Assembly: GCF_024206495.1 (NCBI RefSeq)
Contig: NZ_JAMBPQ010000006.1
Coordinates: 277,663 to 341,662, forward strand
Source of the DNA: Paraburkholderia sp. CNPSo 3272
GTDB taxonomy: Bacteria; Pseudomonadota; Gammaproteobacteria; Burkholderiales; Burkholderiaceae
DNA length: 64,000 nucleotides
Direction of reading: 5' to 3'
A program made the translations under genes and the position numbers. Shown here piece after piece: positions 44,431 through 54,011 of the stretch. Below the pieces are notes generated by a model that did no database searches, had not been told where the DNA came from, and saw only the letters and a program-made list of their open reading frames with translations. The stretch's first letter is position 1; each line of letters starts with the position of its first letter.

Positions 44431-46752
44431 TCACGCGCCCTCGCTCACGCGCCCGGCGGCATGCTCGCGCAGCAGCGCCGCGCAGGCCTGGGCGCTCACC
44501 GGTTTGCCGAACAGGTAGCCCTGCTGCCGCTCGCAGTGCAGCGAGCGCAGAAACGACGCCTGCTCGGGCGTCTCCACGCCTTCCGCGGTCACACGCATGC
44601 CGAGCGAATGCGCCATCGCCACGACGGCCTGGGTAATCGCCACCGAGTCGCGGTTGTCGGGCAGACCCGCCACGAACGTGCGATCGACCTTCAGGTGGTG
44701 CAGCGGAAAACGCTTCAGATACGAAAGCGACGAATAGCCGGTGCCGAAGTCGTCCACCGAAATGCGCACGCCAATATCGTTCAGCGCGTGCAGGAGAGGC
44801 AGCACGCTCTGGCTGTCGCTCATCAGAATGCCTTCGGTAATCTCCACTTCGAGGGCGCCGGGCGCGAGCCCCGTGCGGGCGAGGCACCCCTGCACCTCAT
44901 CGACCAGCCCGTCCGCGATCTGGCGCGGCGAGAAGTTGACCGCCATGACGAAGTCGGGCGCGAAGAGGCGCCGCCACTGTGCGGCCTGGCGGCAAGCGTG
45001 CTCGAGCACCCACTGGCCGATCGGGATGATCATGCCAGTGTCCTCGGCCACGGGGATGAACTCGACCGGCGAGACCTGGCCCAGTTCCTCGCTGTGCCAG
45101 CGCAGCAGGGCCTCCGCGCCGATCATGCGGCCGCTTTCGCCATCCACGATCGGCTGATAGACGAGGCCTAGTTCGCCCGAAGCGAGCGCGCGGCGCAGCC
45201 CCCGCTCGATCTGGAAGCGGCGCTGCAGGCGCTGGCGCAGTTCGGTCGTGAAGAACTGGAACTGGTTGGTGCCGCGCTGCTTGGCCGCGTACATGGCCGA
45301 GTCGGCGTTGCGCATGAGTGCGGCGGCGCTGCGGCCATCGTCGGGATACACGCTGATGCCGATCGAGGCGCCCAGGTAGTACTCGTTGCCCGCCACCGCG
45401 AATGGCGCGGCAATCGCGCCGAGGACGCGCTGCGCGAGCGCGACGAGTTCGTCCGCGCTCTCATAGCAGCACACCGCAATCACGAATTCGTCGCCGCCCA
45501 CGCGCGCGAGCGTGTCTCCCTCGCTCACGCAGCCGGTGAGGCGCCGCCCCACGTCGAGCAGCAGCGAGTCGCCGGCTTCGTGGCCGCCCGTGTCGTTGAC
45601 CTTCTTGAAGCCGTCGAGATCGACGAAGAGGAGCGCGGGCTTTGCCGAACACGTGGCCCGCTCCAGCATCGCATGCATGCGCTCGGCGAGGAAGGTGCGG
45701 TTGTACAGGCCGGTGAGCGCGTCGCGCGTGGCGAGATAGCGCAATTGCTGCTGCGCCTCGCGCACGGGTCCGATGTCCGTGAACGAGACCACCACGGAAA
45801 TCGGCTCGCTTTCGCCGGGCCGGAAGATCGGCAGCACGTTCTCGCTCACCCAGACGGTCTCGCCATCCGCGAGTTCGAGGCCGACCGTCTCCCCGAGTAC
45901 CGCCTCGCCCGTTTCGAGCGCCTTCATGCTGGGGCGCTTCGAGGTGGGCAGGGGCTTGCCGCTTTCATCGAGCACGCGCGGAATCATCTTCATGATGCTC
46001 AGGCCGATGGCGTCCTCGGGCAGGCGCAAGAGACGACGCGCGCTGCGGTTGCAGGCGAGCACGGTGTCGTCGCGGGCCTGCATCACGATGCCTTCGTTGA
46101 GGTGGTCCACCACGAGGCGATGGTGCTCCTCGCTGAGCGCGAGACGCTCGGCAATGGTCTGCTGGTTGAGCATGGCCGCGACGCTGCGGGCGATGTCGCA
46201 CAGCAGCGCCTCCTCGGCCGCACTGGGCCGCCAGGGCCGGCTCTGGTACACGGCGAGCGCGCCCAGCACGCCGCTGTGGTCGCCGTCGAGCGGCGTGGAC
46301 CAGACCGCGCGCACGCCGCTGTCGAGCGCGATGCGGCGGTATTCGCCCCACTCGTGCGCGAGTTCGAAGTCGTCGACGCAAATCGTGCGCCGTTCGAAGA
46401 TTGCAGTGCCGGACGGGCTCGTGCCGGGACCGACCGGCGTGCCGTCGAACGCGGCGTGATACTGCGCCGGCAAGTTCGGCGCGCTGCCAATGCGCAGGCG
46501 CTGGCCGTCGGCATCGAGTTGCAGGACCGCGCAGTTCGCGCCCGCGCCCAGCAGCCGACCAGCGCGGCAGCAGACCTCCGCCAGCAGTTCCGGCAGCGGC
46601 ATGCTGCGCGACACCAGCCGCAATACGCTGCGCTCCTGTGCGAGCGCTTCATCGGCGCCGGTGGATGCCCCGCCCGGTTCCTTCGACACCTCCGACTGAC
46701 CGCCCCGTGATCCCGCTGCGCCGAACGCTGCCGCCGCTTGGGAATAGACCAT
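44431..46752 (-). CDS. GAF-PAS-GGDEF-EAL cyclic-di-GMP signalling protein
   Basis: A 773-residue cytoplasmic protein. Domains in order: GAF (about 45-195), PAS (about 205-325, LNEGIVMQARDDTVLACNRSARRLL), GGDEF (about 345-500, RVGGDEFVIAVC) and EAL (about 515-765, MIGAEALLRW, DDFGTGYSSLSYLKRFP, KVDRTFV, TAEGVET). Both catalytic motifs look intact, so it may both make and break cyclic-di-GMP. No membrane helix is seen. ATG 46752 follows GAAGAAGG. Short CACGCT-type repeats lie around 44400-44450, including the 3' end. It lies 150 bases before cheV in the same direction. Confidence 0.88.
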   Translation of the reverse strand: MVYSQAAAAFGAAGSRGGQSEVSKEPGGASTGADEALAQERSVLRLVSRSMPLPELLAEVCCRAGRLLGAGANCAVLQLDADGQRLRIGSAPNLPAQYHAAFDGTPVGPGTSPSGTAIFERRTICVDDFELAHEWGEYRRIALDSGVRAVWSTPLDGDHSGVLGALAVYQSRPWRPSAAEEALLCDIARSVAAMLNQQTIAERLALSEEHHRLVVDHLNEGIVMQARDDTVLACNRSARRLLRLPEDAIGLSIMKMIPRVLDESGKPLPTSKRPSMKALETGEAVLGETVGLELADGETVWVSENVLPIFRPGESEPISVVVSFTDIGPVREAQQQLRYLATRDALTGLYNRTFLAERMHAMLERATCSAKPALLFVDLDGFKKVNDTGGHEAGDSLLLDVGRRLTGCVSEGDTLARVGGDEFVIAVCCYESADELVALAQRVLGAIAAPFAVAGNEYYLGASIGISVYPDDGRSAAALMRNADSAMYAAKQRGTNQFQFFTTELRQRLQRRFQIERGLRRALASGELGLVYQPIVDGESGRMIGAEALLRWHSEELGQVSPVEFIPVAEDTGMIIPIGQWVLEHACRQAAQWRRLFAPDFVMAVNFSPRQIADGLVDEVQGCLARTGLAPGALEVEITEGILMSDSQSVLPLLHALNDIGVRISVDDFGTGYSSLSYLKRFPLHHLKVDRTFVAGLPDNRDSVAITQAVVAMAHSLGMRVTAEGVETPEQASFLRSLHCERQQGYLFGKPVSAQACAALLREHAAGRVSEGA

Positions 46753-47048
46753 ACCTTCTTCCCCTCTTGTTGCCGCGGCGCGTGCAGTGCAAGTAACGTC
46801 CGCGGCCGGCTCGATCTCTAGTGTGGTGCGCGGCAAACCGCCCGCTGTGAGGCGAGCGACTACGCCGCCCCTGCATTAACGGCAAGGGCGGCGCGATCTT
46901 GAAGCTTGGGAGGGAAAGGCGCGGGGCCGGCGGCGAGCCGGATAACAGGGCGCGGACGAGTAGGCGCGCCAGGTGGACGGGGAGGCGCGGCGCATGGGTG
47001 GTCGCGAGGGTAAACGCCTACACGTGCCGGCACGCAGCAGAAACTGCC

Positions 47049-47345
47049 TTACGCCTGGCTCTTTTCGCTGCCTTCGCCGCTGCCGTCCTTGTGGAACACG
47101 CGCTTGGTTGCGCGCTTCGTGGCCTCGTAGCCTTCGCGCGACGCATGCGCGATGCCGTGGCCCACTGTCTTCGCCGCGTGCGCGGTGGCGTGGCCGAAGT
47201 CGCGTGCGGCGTGGCCGGTTTTCGTGGCCGCTTCCTTCGAGTCGTACTTGATGTTCTCCTTCACTTCGTGAAGGTCGGCGTGCGCCATCGAACTGGCCAT
47301 GCCCAGCACGAGCGCGGCAAGTATGAACCGTTTGGATTTCATCAT
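47049..47345 (-). CDS. Small exported protein, unknown
   Basis: A 98-residue protein with a Sec signal peptide (MKSKRFILAALVLGMASSMAHA). The mature ~75 residues are highly charged, with heptad-like repeats rich in Ala, His and Lys (AATKTGHAARDFGHATAHAAKTVGHGIAHA), and should form an amphipathic helix in the periplasm. GGGAG precedes two consecutive ATG codons (47345 and 47342). It lies 19 bases after the dehydratase gene of the lipid-like cluster and may belong to the operon. No function is assigned. Confidence 0.75.
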   Translation of the reverse strand: MMKSKRFILAALVLGMASSMAHADLHEVKENIKYDSKEAATKTGHAARDFGHATAHAAKTVGHGIAHASREGYEATKRATKRVFHKDGSGEGSEKSQA

Positions 47346-47364
47346 CGGGCTCCCTTTTGTATTG

Positions 47365-47883
47365 TCATCGAATGACGGCGGACGCGTCGAGCATGACTGC
47401 CGCGCGTCCCGTAAGCAGCACGCGGCCCTCGCCGCGCACTGTAAAACCATAGAGTATCGTGTTGCCGCCGCCGCTCACACGTTCGGCTTCGATCGCGAGC
47501 GGCGCGGCGAGCGTGTCGAGGCGCTCGGCATGCGCCGCCACGCTGCGCACGCTCGCAAGAAAACCCACGCGCGGGCGGCCCGCCGCCGCGCCATCGAGTG
47601 CACCGAGCAACGCGCCATGCACCGCCATGGCTTGTGCCGCGTACTCCACGCCACACACCGCCGCAAGGCGACCGCGCGAGCGCAACGGGTTATGCGGATC
47701 GCGATGGCTCGTCGCCACGCAGCGGATATGCGTTTCGTCCCACCCCTGTACGGCGTCGAGCAGGCACATCGCTCCGCTGTGCGGGATGCGCGCCGCGATC
47801 CATGCGCGGTCGAGCGGTGCGCTCGGCGCGGCGTTCGCGATCACGTCCGCAAGCGTAGCCGGCAAGGTAGCTTGCATCGTCAT
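47365..47883 (-). CDS. Hotdog-fold 3-hydroxyacyl-ACP dehydratase (ApeP-like)
   Basis: A 172-residue hotdog-fold protein. IPHSGAMCLLDAVQGWDETHIRC carries the catalytic histidine position of FabZ/FabA-type dehydratases, and CGVEYAAQAMAVHGAL forms the long hot-dog helix. It resembles the ApeP dehydratase of aryl polyene clusters, which works as a heterodimer with a second hotdog protein (ApeI). A second hotdog domain is fused to the acyl-activating enzyme of this locus. ATG 47883 overlaps the stop of the preceding gene. Confidence 0.8.
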   Translation of the reverse strand: MTMQATLPATLADVIANAAPSAPLDRAWIAARIPHSGAMCLLDAVQGWDETHIRCVATSHRDPHNPLRSRGRLAAVCGVEYAAQAMAVHGALLGALDGAAAGRPRVGFLASVRSVAAHAERLDTLAAPLAIEAERVSGGGNTILYGFTVRGEGRVLLTGRAAVMLDASAVIR

Positions 47884-48716
47884 GCACCCGCTGCAGAGGC
47901 GTCCAGGGGCGCAACGTCGATTTGCACGCGCAGCTCCGGCATGTAGTCGATGACCACGCTCGCAGGCTGGCCGGACGCGTCCATGCGCGCGAGCGCTTCG
48001 AGTAGCGGCAGCACGCGCGCGGCGGGATTGTTCGTGCGCAGCGCTTCGAGTTCGGGCGAGGCGAGCGGGGTCGCGAGCGCTTCGGTGAGCGTCACGTCGA
48101 GGCGGGCGAGCGTCGCCGCGCTCGCCTGCGGCGCGAGCACGAGCGCGACGCCGAATGCATCGGCCACGGGACGCAGCGCGTGCAGCGGCTCGGGATAGTC
48201 GGCGTCGTAGGCGATCAGCAAGGTGGGCACGCCATCCACCGCCACCTGGCACGCGCTTTCGAGCAGCCCCGCTGCGAAACTGCCGTCATGCGCGCATAGC
48301 ACGTTCGATGCGGCCCGGTCGCGCGTCGCGATGCTCCAGTAGCCAGCGGGCGCGTTATGCACCGAGTTGTGAAAACGCGTGGGCGAAAGCAGGCGGTCGT
48401 CGCCAGCAAGCGCGTCGCAGATTATGTGGCAGTTCTGACCATCTCCACCCGAGGCCGCGAACACGGCGGCGAGCGTCGTCGCGTCGCGGCCGCTCGCTGC
48501 GACGGCTTCGTGGCCCACGGCGAGCGCGGTCTTGACGACGGCCCCGGTACGGCGGCGCTCTGCGGCCGGCAGCCCTTCCGGCGGCGGCAGCACGGTGCGT
48601 GCGCTCGCGTAGGGCGTGCGCGCGGCGAGCACGTCGGCCGCCTGGGGCCAGTTGGCGAGACCCGGGCCGATCACGCCGACGCTTTCGATGAATGCGGAAA
48701 GTTTCATGGCAGTCAT
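47880..48716 (-). CDS. Ketosynthase chain-length-factor-like protein
   Basis: A 278-residue protein related to the N-terminal half of ketoacyl synthases (the ketoacyl_synth_N or chain-length-factor family). It begins KLSAFIESVGVIGPGLANWPQA and has VFAASGGDGQNCHIICDAL and NSVHNAPAGYWSIA, but it lacks the C-terminal histidines of an active ketosynthase. In aryl polyene systems such a protein (ApeC) pairs with an active ketosynthase and sets chain length. ATG 48716 overlaps the ketosynthase stop as ATGA, fitting a heterodimer. Confidence 0.82.
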   Translation of the reverse strand: MTAMKLSAFIESVGVIGPGLANWPQAADVLAARTPYASARTVLPPPEGLPAAERRRTGAVVKTALAVGHEAVAASGRDATTLAAVFAASGGDGQNCHIICDALAGDDRLLSPTRFHNSVHNAPAGYWSIATRDRAASNVLCAHDGSFAAGLLESACQVAVDGVPTLLIAYDADYPEPLHALRPVADAFGVALVLAPQASAATLARLDVTLTEALATPLASPELEALRTNNPAARVLPLLEALARMDASGQPASVVIDYMPELRVQIDVAPLDASAAGA

Positions 48717-49918
48717 CCGTGATGTGCGCGGTCCGCGCGGCCGAACAGGAGGCTGCAGTTCGTGCCGCCAAAACCGAATGAGTTGCTGAGCGCCGCGCCG
48801 ACTTGCGCCTCGCGGCTTTCCAGCACGTAGTCGAGGCCGAGCGCGGCGTCGGGCTGCGTGGTGTTGACGCCGGCGGGCACGAAGCGATGGCGCAGAGCCA
48901 GCGCCGCGATCACGGCTTCGAGCGCGCCCGCCGCGCCGAGGGTATGCCCCGTCGCGCCCTTGGTCGAACTGCACGGCGTGCGCTCGAACAGTGCGTTGAC
49001 CGCGCGGCTTTCGGCGACGTCGTTGCTCGGCGTGGCCGTGCCATGTAGATTGATGTAGCCGATTTCGCTTGCGGCCACGCCCGCGGTGGAAAGCGCCTGC
49101 GCCATCGCGGCGCGCGCGCCGAGCCCATCGGGATGCGGCGACGACATGTGGTGCGCGTCGCTCGATTCGCCCACGCCGAGCAGCAGGATGGCGTCGTCGT
49201 CCAGCGTGTCGGGCGTGCGCTCGAGGAAGGCGAACGCGGCGGCCTCGCCGATCGAAATGCCGTTGCGGTTGATGTCGAACGGTCGGCACGGATCGCGCGA
49301 AAGCAGTTCGAGCGAGTTGAAACCGTACAGCGTCGTCAGGCAGAGCGAATCGACGCCGCCCACCACGGCCGCATCGATCAGCCCCGCTTCGATCATGCGG
49401 CGCGCGGAGCCGAACACCTTCGCGCCCGAAGAACAGGCCGAAGAAATCGACGTGGCCGGCCCGCGCAAGCCGAAGTACGCGCGCACGAACGAAGCCAGCG
49501 CGAACGGGTTGTGCGTCTGCGCGTAATGAAAGCCCGGCCTGAGCGCGCCGCTTTCCAGGTCGCGCTGCCGGTAGGCGTTTTCGGTTTCGAGAATGCCCGA
49601 GGTGCTGGTGCCGACGAACACGCCCACGCGCTCAGCGCCATAGCGCGCGACGGCGGCCTGAATGTGTTCGGCAAAACCGTCCTGGGTGAAGCCGATCTGC
49701 GCGAGACGGTGGTTGCGGCACGCGTAGTCCGCCAAATCGGCGCGCAGCGTCTCGTTCTCGAGGCCCGCCACTTCGCCTATCCATGTATCGAGGTCCGCGC
49801 GCGCGAAGTCGCAGCGCGCGAGGCCGCCCCGCTCGCTGCGCAGCGCGTCGAGCGTCGCGTCGAGCCCGCGCCCGAGGCAGCTGGTAGCGGTGAAATGCGA
49901 AAGGATCAGTGGTTTCAC
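48713..49918 (-). CDS. Beta-ketoacyl-ACP synthase (FabF-like, cluster-specific)
   Basis: A 401-residue condensing enzyme with a full catalytic set: C162 in SISSACSSGAK, the first histidine in NLHGTATPSNDV and Lys/His in KGATGHTLGAAGALE. It elongates ACP-bound acyl chains with malonyl units. Sequence and gene order fit a secondary-metabolite ketosynthase (ApeO/ApeR-like) more than primary FabF. It is coupled to the chain-length-factor-like gene and lies 30 bases after the deacetylase gene. Confidence 0.87.
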   Translation of the reverse strand: MKPLILSHFTATSCLGRGLDATLDALRSERGGLARCDFARADLDTWIGEVAGLENETLRADLADYACRNHRLAQIGFTQDGFAEHIQAAVARYGAERVGVFVGTSTSGILETENAYRQRDLESGALRPGFHYAQTHNPFALASFVRAYFGLRGPATSISSACSSGAKVFGSARRMIEAGLIDAAVVGGVDSLCLTTLYGFNSLELLSRDPCRPFDINRNGISIGEAAAFAFLERTPDTLDDDAILLLGVGESSDAHHMSSPHPDGLGARAAMAQALSTAGVAASEIGYINLHGTATPSNDVAESRAVNALFERTPCSSTKGATGHTLGAAGALEAVIAALALRHRFVPAGVNTTQPDAALGLDYVLESREAQVGAALSNSFGFGGTNCSLLFGRADRAHHG

Positions 49919-49948
49919 GTCAGTCGTTCCGTTGGCGCAGCGGTGGAA

Positions 49949-50809
49949 TCAGGGTTGACCGGCTTCGCCGTCGAGGCACGCGCGCAGTGTGGTCCACTGC
50001 AGCTGGCGTTCGGCGGCGGCGCGCAGGAGCGGCGGCAGCACGTCGAGCACGAGCGGCTTGCCGCGCGCGTCGCGCGCCGCGTGGCCGTCGTGCACGAGCA
50101 GGATATCGCGCGCAGCGAGGCCATCGAGCAGGCGGTGCGTGACCGTGCCGGCCTCTTTCGCGCAGGTGTCGAAGCCGCGCCGCGTCCAGCTCGCGAGGTG
50201 CAGGCCGAGGCCGCACAGCACCGGCTCGAGGAACGGATTGCGCAGGCCCGCCGGTGCGCGGAAAAAGCGCGGCGGCGTCCCTGCGATTTCGGTCAGCGTG
50301 CGCTGCGCCGCCTCGATCTCGCGCTTCATCACGCGCGGCCCCGAGAGCGAAAACGTATGCCGATGGCTCTGGCTATGGTTCTCGACGGCATGGCCGCGCG
50401 CCGCGATCGCTTCGACCAGATGCGGGTAGTCTTCCGCCAGTTCGCCGATGCAGAAGAACGTTGCGCGTGCATCGAAACGGTCCAGCAGATCGAGCACGCG
50501 CGGAGTCACTTCGGGGTCCGGACCATCGTCGATGGTGAGCGCGATGCGCTGCCCCGCGTGTTCGGGCAGGCGCGTCCAGTTCGGGCCGAGCAACGCGCAG
50601 CGCGGCCACAGGCCCGCGGCGATGAGCGCGAGATGCGACGCCACAACGCTGCCCGCGGCCCACGGCCACGCGTGCGGCTGCGCGACCACGGCGGCGGCGG
50701 CCGCCGCATGCAGCGCCGCCGCGCCGCCAATGAACGGCGACGGCTTCCAGCGGCGCGCCGTGGCGGACGCGGGCGTCACACGCGCAGCGGGCAACGAAGC
50801 CGAGTTCAT
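49949..50809 (-). CDS. NodB-type polysaccharide deacetylase family protein
   Basis: A 286-residue protein. Residues ~25-80 contain two probable membrane helices, followed by a NodB domain: motif 1 ALTIDDGPDPEVTPRVLDLL, motif 2 HAVENHSQSHRH, and motif 3 FFRAPAGLRNP. The metal-binding Asp-His-His set appears intact, so it is probably an active de-N-acetylase anchored in the inner membrane. Its presence inside a fatty-acid-like cluster suggests that the product or a linked sugar is deacetylated. ATG 50809 overlaps the exporter stop. Confidence 0.83.
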   Translation of the reverse strand: MNSASLPAARVTPASATARRWKPSPFIGGAAALHAAAAAAVVAQPHAWPWAAGSVVASHLALIAAGLWPRCALLGPNWTRLPEHAGQRIALTIDDGPDPEVTPRVLDLLDRFDARATFFCIGELAEDYPHLVEAIAARGHAVENHSQSHRHTFSLSGPRVMKREIEAAQRTLTEIAGTPPRFFRAPAGLRNPFLEPVLCGLGLHLASWTRRGFDTCAKEAGTVTHRLLDGLAARDILLVHDGHAARDARGKPLVLDVLPPLLRAAAERQLQWTTLRACLDGEAGQP

Positions 50810-53358
50810 GCGCGGCCTCCGTGCGGGTGGGTCATCTGTGCGCGTTCGGTGCGCGGGCGCGCCGGCCGCTGCTGCTCTGGGGTATCGGCGGCCACGCGCG
50901 CCTCGGCGCTGCTGCGTACGAGGGGCGGCGCGAGAATCGCCGCGAATACGAGCGCGAGCATCGCGCCCGGCCCAACCGTCAGCCCGAACGTTTCGAGCAG
51001 CGGCACATGAGACAGCGAGAGCAGCCCGAAGCCCGCTACCGTCGCGAGATTGGCGACGAGCAGCGAGACGAGCGTGCGCGGCGCGATGCCCGCTTCGTCG
51101 TCGCGCTTGCAGAAGAAGAGCGCATAGTTCGAACCCACCGCGACGATGAGCAGCATGCCGACGAGGTGCAGGATGGTGAGCGACACGCCCGCCAGCGCGA
51201 ATCCCGCCGCCACGACCAGCACCGCCGCGACGAGCGGCGCGAGCGCACGCGCCGCGCGCGCGAAGGAGCGCAGCGCGAACGCCAGCAGCACGACGATGAC
51301 GACGAAACCCGCGAGCGACAGACGAATGTCTTCGTGCACGTAGTCGACGTACATTCGGTCGGCTTCGGCCTTCATATCGACGAACAGCGCGCCCGGCACG
51401 TTCGCGCGGGCGACGGCGTCGCTTACCAGGCTGGCGTCGAGGCTCGGCGTATTCACGGCCTGCGCGGCCTGTGCGTTTTGTGAATGGCGCGGCGCGCGCA
51501 AGGCGAGCATGGCGCTCCACTGGCCGTCGCGCTGGGTCAGGAGCGCATCGACGGCGAGCGCCATCGACGTGCCCTTGAGATCCGCGCGCGTGACGAGCGG
51601 CGCCTTGCGCGCCGCCTCGACGTCGGCGAGGAACGGCGTGAAGGCGTCAGGCCTCACGTCCACCGGCTGGTTCCTGATCGCCTCCTGCAGGCGCACCGCG
51701 AGCACGTCCTTGCCGGGCAGGCTCGCGAGGCGCGCACGCTGGGTGGCGTCGCTCGGCAGGTAGCGCGCGGGGCTCTCGAAGCCACCCAGCACGCCACGCT
51801 CGACGAGCGGCTGCAACTGCGCGCCGACTTTCTCCGCGCCCTCGAGCGCGGCCTGCTCGCTCGCGGCCGGAATCACCACGAGATAGCGCACGTCGGGCGC
51901 GCCCACGTCCGCGCGCAAGCGTGTGTCGAGCGCCTGGCTCGCGGCGGGCACGGGGCTCAAGGAGGCAAGCTCGCGGCTCCAGAGATCGTCGCGATGCAGC
52001 CAGAGCGACGCCAGCGCGGCGAGCACGAGCGCCGCGAGCGGCCAGCGCAGGCGCGGCGCGGCATGCGCCAGGCGCGCGAGCGCCGCCCCGATGCGCGACA
52101 CGTCGCGAATCGCGACTGCGCCGCCGCTCAGTTGCGGCAGCACGAAACGCGTGACAAGCGCGGCGCTCACGAGGCCCGCGATCGAATACAGCCCGAGTTG
52201 CACGAGGCCGGGGAAGCCCGAGAACAGCATCGTCGCGAAGCCGCACACCGAGGTCAGTACGCCAAGGCGGACGGTCGGCCAGTAAGCGGCGAGCCATGCG
52301 CGCATCGTCTCGCGGCCCTGCGGTCCACCGCGGGGGCCGTCCTGCGACGACTGCACGAACAGATAGATCGAGTAGTCCACCGCCTCGCCCATCAGTGTCG
52401 TGCCGAAGCCGAGCGTCAAGCCATGCACCGTGCCGAACACGAGCGAAACCGTGGCAATGCCCGCCGCCACGCCCGAGAACACCGGCAAGAGCCCGAGCCC
52501 AAGCGTGCGCGGCGAACGGTACAGCGTGAGCAGCAGTGCGACGATCAGCACGAGGCTCAGCGCGGAGAGGCGTTCCACGTCGTGGCGAATCGCGTCGCGC
52601 GTGGCGACCCCGAACACGCCCGGCCCCGTCAGCGATACCTGGTAGGCCGAAGCATTTGGCAAGGTGCGCGTGGCGGCGGCAAAGGCGGCGCGCACGGCGT
52701 CGATGGCGTGGGACTGGGCGTCGGTATCGGAGCCGGCGGCCGCCGTTTGCGCCACGAGCACGGCGCGCCGGCCGTCGCGCGAGGCCCAGACGCCGCCGCG
52801 GCTCGCAGGCTGCGCCGCGCTATCGAGCTGGCCGACCATCGCCGCCACTTCGCCCGTCGGGTCGCGCGGCAGCAGGTCCTTGGCAACGAGGCCCGCCGAC
52901 GAAGTCAGCAGATCGAGGCTCTCGCCCAGCGCCTCGTGCAGCCCCTGTTCCGTGAAGTGTTGCGGCGTGACCGCGGGGCTCAGCACATAGCGGTGCGCGA
53001 ACATGAACTGCTCGTCGCGCGCGTCGTTCTGGCCCGAGCCGTTGTGAATTGCCACGAATTGCGGGTCGGCGCGCAAGCTCGCCGCCACGCGGCGCGAAAG
53101 CTCCGCGCGCGTACTCTCGTAGCCGCCGTCGATGCCGATCAGAATGAGCCGGGAGGCCAGACCGTCGCGCAGTTGATCGACGAGCACTTGCTGCGTGGGG
53201 CTCGGCGAGCGCGGCAGAAACGCCGAGAGATCGGCGGTGAAGTTCGCGCGCCCGATCGCCACCGCGCACGCGACGAGGCACAGCAGCCACACCGCAACGG
53301 CGCGGCGCTGCACGAGCGCGAAGCCGCGCGCAAGGACCGGATGGGCGCGCGGGTCCAT
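50806..53358 (-). CDS. MMPL/RND-family lipid exporter
   Basis: An 850-residue inner-membrane exporter with about twelve membrane helices in two halves, each with a large periplasmic loop. The MMPL-type blocks GFGTTLMGEAVDYSIYLF and LHLVGMLLIVAVGSNYALFF are visible. Homologues in aryl polyene and mycobacterial loci move lipids or lipid-like pigments to the periplasm or outer membrane. It ends in a basic cytoplasmic tail. The ATG overlaps the LolA-like gene's stop by one base (TGATG), and its own stop overlaps the deacetylase start. Confidence 0.87.
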   Translation of the reverse strand: MDPRAHPVLARGFALVQRRAVAVWLLCLVACAVAIGRANFTADLSAFLPRSPSPTQQVLVDQLRDGLASRLILIGIDGGYESTRAELSRRVAASLRADPQFVAIHNGSGQNDARDEQFMFAHRYVLSPAVTPQHFTEQGLHEALGESLDLLTSSAGLVAKDLLPRDPTGEVAAMVGQLDSAAQPASRGGVWASRDGRRAVLVAQTAAAGSDTDAQSHAIDAVRAAFAAATRTLPNASAYQVSLTGPGVFGVATRDAIRHDVERLSALSLVLIVALLLTLYRSPRTLGLGLLPVFSGVAAGIATVSLVFGTVHGLTLGFGTTLMGEAVDYSIYLFVQSSQDGPRGGPQGRETMRAWLAAYWPTVRLGVLTSVCGFATMLFSGFPGLVQLGLYSIAGLVSAALVTRFVLPQLSGGAVAIRDVSRIGAALARLAHAAPRLRWPLAALVLAALASLWLHRDDLWSRELASLSPVPAASQALDTRLRADVGAPDVRYLVVIPAASEQAALEGAEKVGAQLQPLVERGVLGGFESPARYLPSDATQRARLASLPGKDVLAVRLQEAIRNQPVDVRPDAFTPFLADVEAARKAPLVTRADLKGTSMALAVDALLTQRDGQWSAMLALRAPRHSQNAQAAQAVNTPSLDASLVSDAVARANVPGALFVDMKAEADRMYVDYVHEDIRLSLAGFVVIVVLLAFALRSFARAARALAPLVAAVLVVAAGFALAGVSLTILHLVGMLLIVAVGSNYALFFCKRDDEAGIAPRTLVSLLVANLATVAGFGLLSLSHVPLLETFGLTVGPGAMLALVFAAILAPPLVRSSAEARVAADTPEQQRPARPRTERAQMTHPHGGRA

Positions 53359-54011
53359 CAGTTCGCGTCCGCGGAAAGGGCGTGCAGGCGCATCACCGAA
53401 TGATCGCCGTCTGCCTGCTGGATCGCGACGCTGCGCATCGCGTCGCGCGTGCCGTCTATCGTGATCGTGTTCACCACCTTGCGCATGCGCGAGTCGAGCG
53501 GCGTGAGCGTGAGCGTCCAGTCGTCGCCCTCGCCCGTGAGCGCGACTTTGTACACCTGCTCCAGCGCGAAGCGGTTGCCCGCGAGCGTCGCACGGATGCT
53601 CTCGATGAACGCGCCCAGCTCCGGATAGCGCGCGAGCGCCAGCGTGTATTTGTGGTTCTCGCGCTGCACGGTGAGCATGTCGCCGTCCACCACGAGGTGC
53701 TCGGGCTTCGGGTTCTGCGTGATCTTTTCCAGATGATCGGGCGCGACGAACACGAGTTCGCCCGACGACTCGACGGGCTGCGTGGCGATCGAGAGGTACT
53801 TCGTCTCGGTGAAGCTCGCGCGGCCGGACTTGCGCTGCGCGAGCGTGGACATCAGGCGGTCGAGCGTCCAGGCGGGCTGCGCGCTTTCGGCGGCCTGTGC
53901 CGGCACGGCAGGCGCGGCCGCCGTCATGACGGAAGCGGCGATGAAAGCAGCGCTCGCCAGCGCACGCAGGCTGCGCGCGCGCAAGGTTGCGCAACGGCGG
54001 TTCGCGCTCAT
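53358..54011 (-). CDS. LolA-like outer membrane lipoprotein carrier protein
   Basis: A 217-residue periplasmic protein. A signal peptide covers about residues 1-41 (ending AQAA-E). The mature part has LolA-type features: WTLDRLMSTLAQRKSGRASFTETKYL and SGELVFVAPDHLEKITQNP. Unlike housekeeping LolA, it lies in an exporter operon, so it likely ferries the cluster's lipid product from the MMPL exporter across the periplasm. ATG 54011 overlaps the acyltransferase stop. Confidence 0.85.
   Translation of the reverse strand: MSANRRCATLRARSLRALASAAFIAASVMTAAAPAVPAQAAESAQPAWTLDRLMSTLAQRKSGRASFTETKYLSIATQPVESSGELVFVAPDHLEKITQNPKPEHLVVDGDMLTVQRENHKYTLALARYPELGAFIESIRATLAGNRFALEQVYKVALTGEGDDWTLTLTPLDSRMRKVVNTITIDGTRDAMRSVAIQQADGDHSVMRLHALSADAN

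Noticed and set aside
49133..51010. A 625-codon plus-strand frame across the ketosynthase and deacetylase genes
   Set aside because: Antisense to two clearly coding genes; no domain features.
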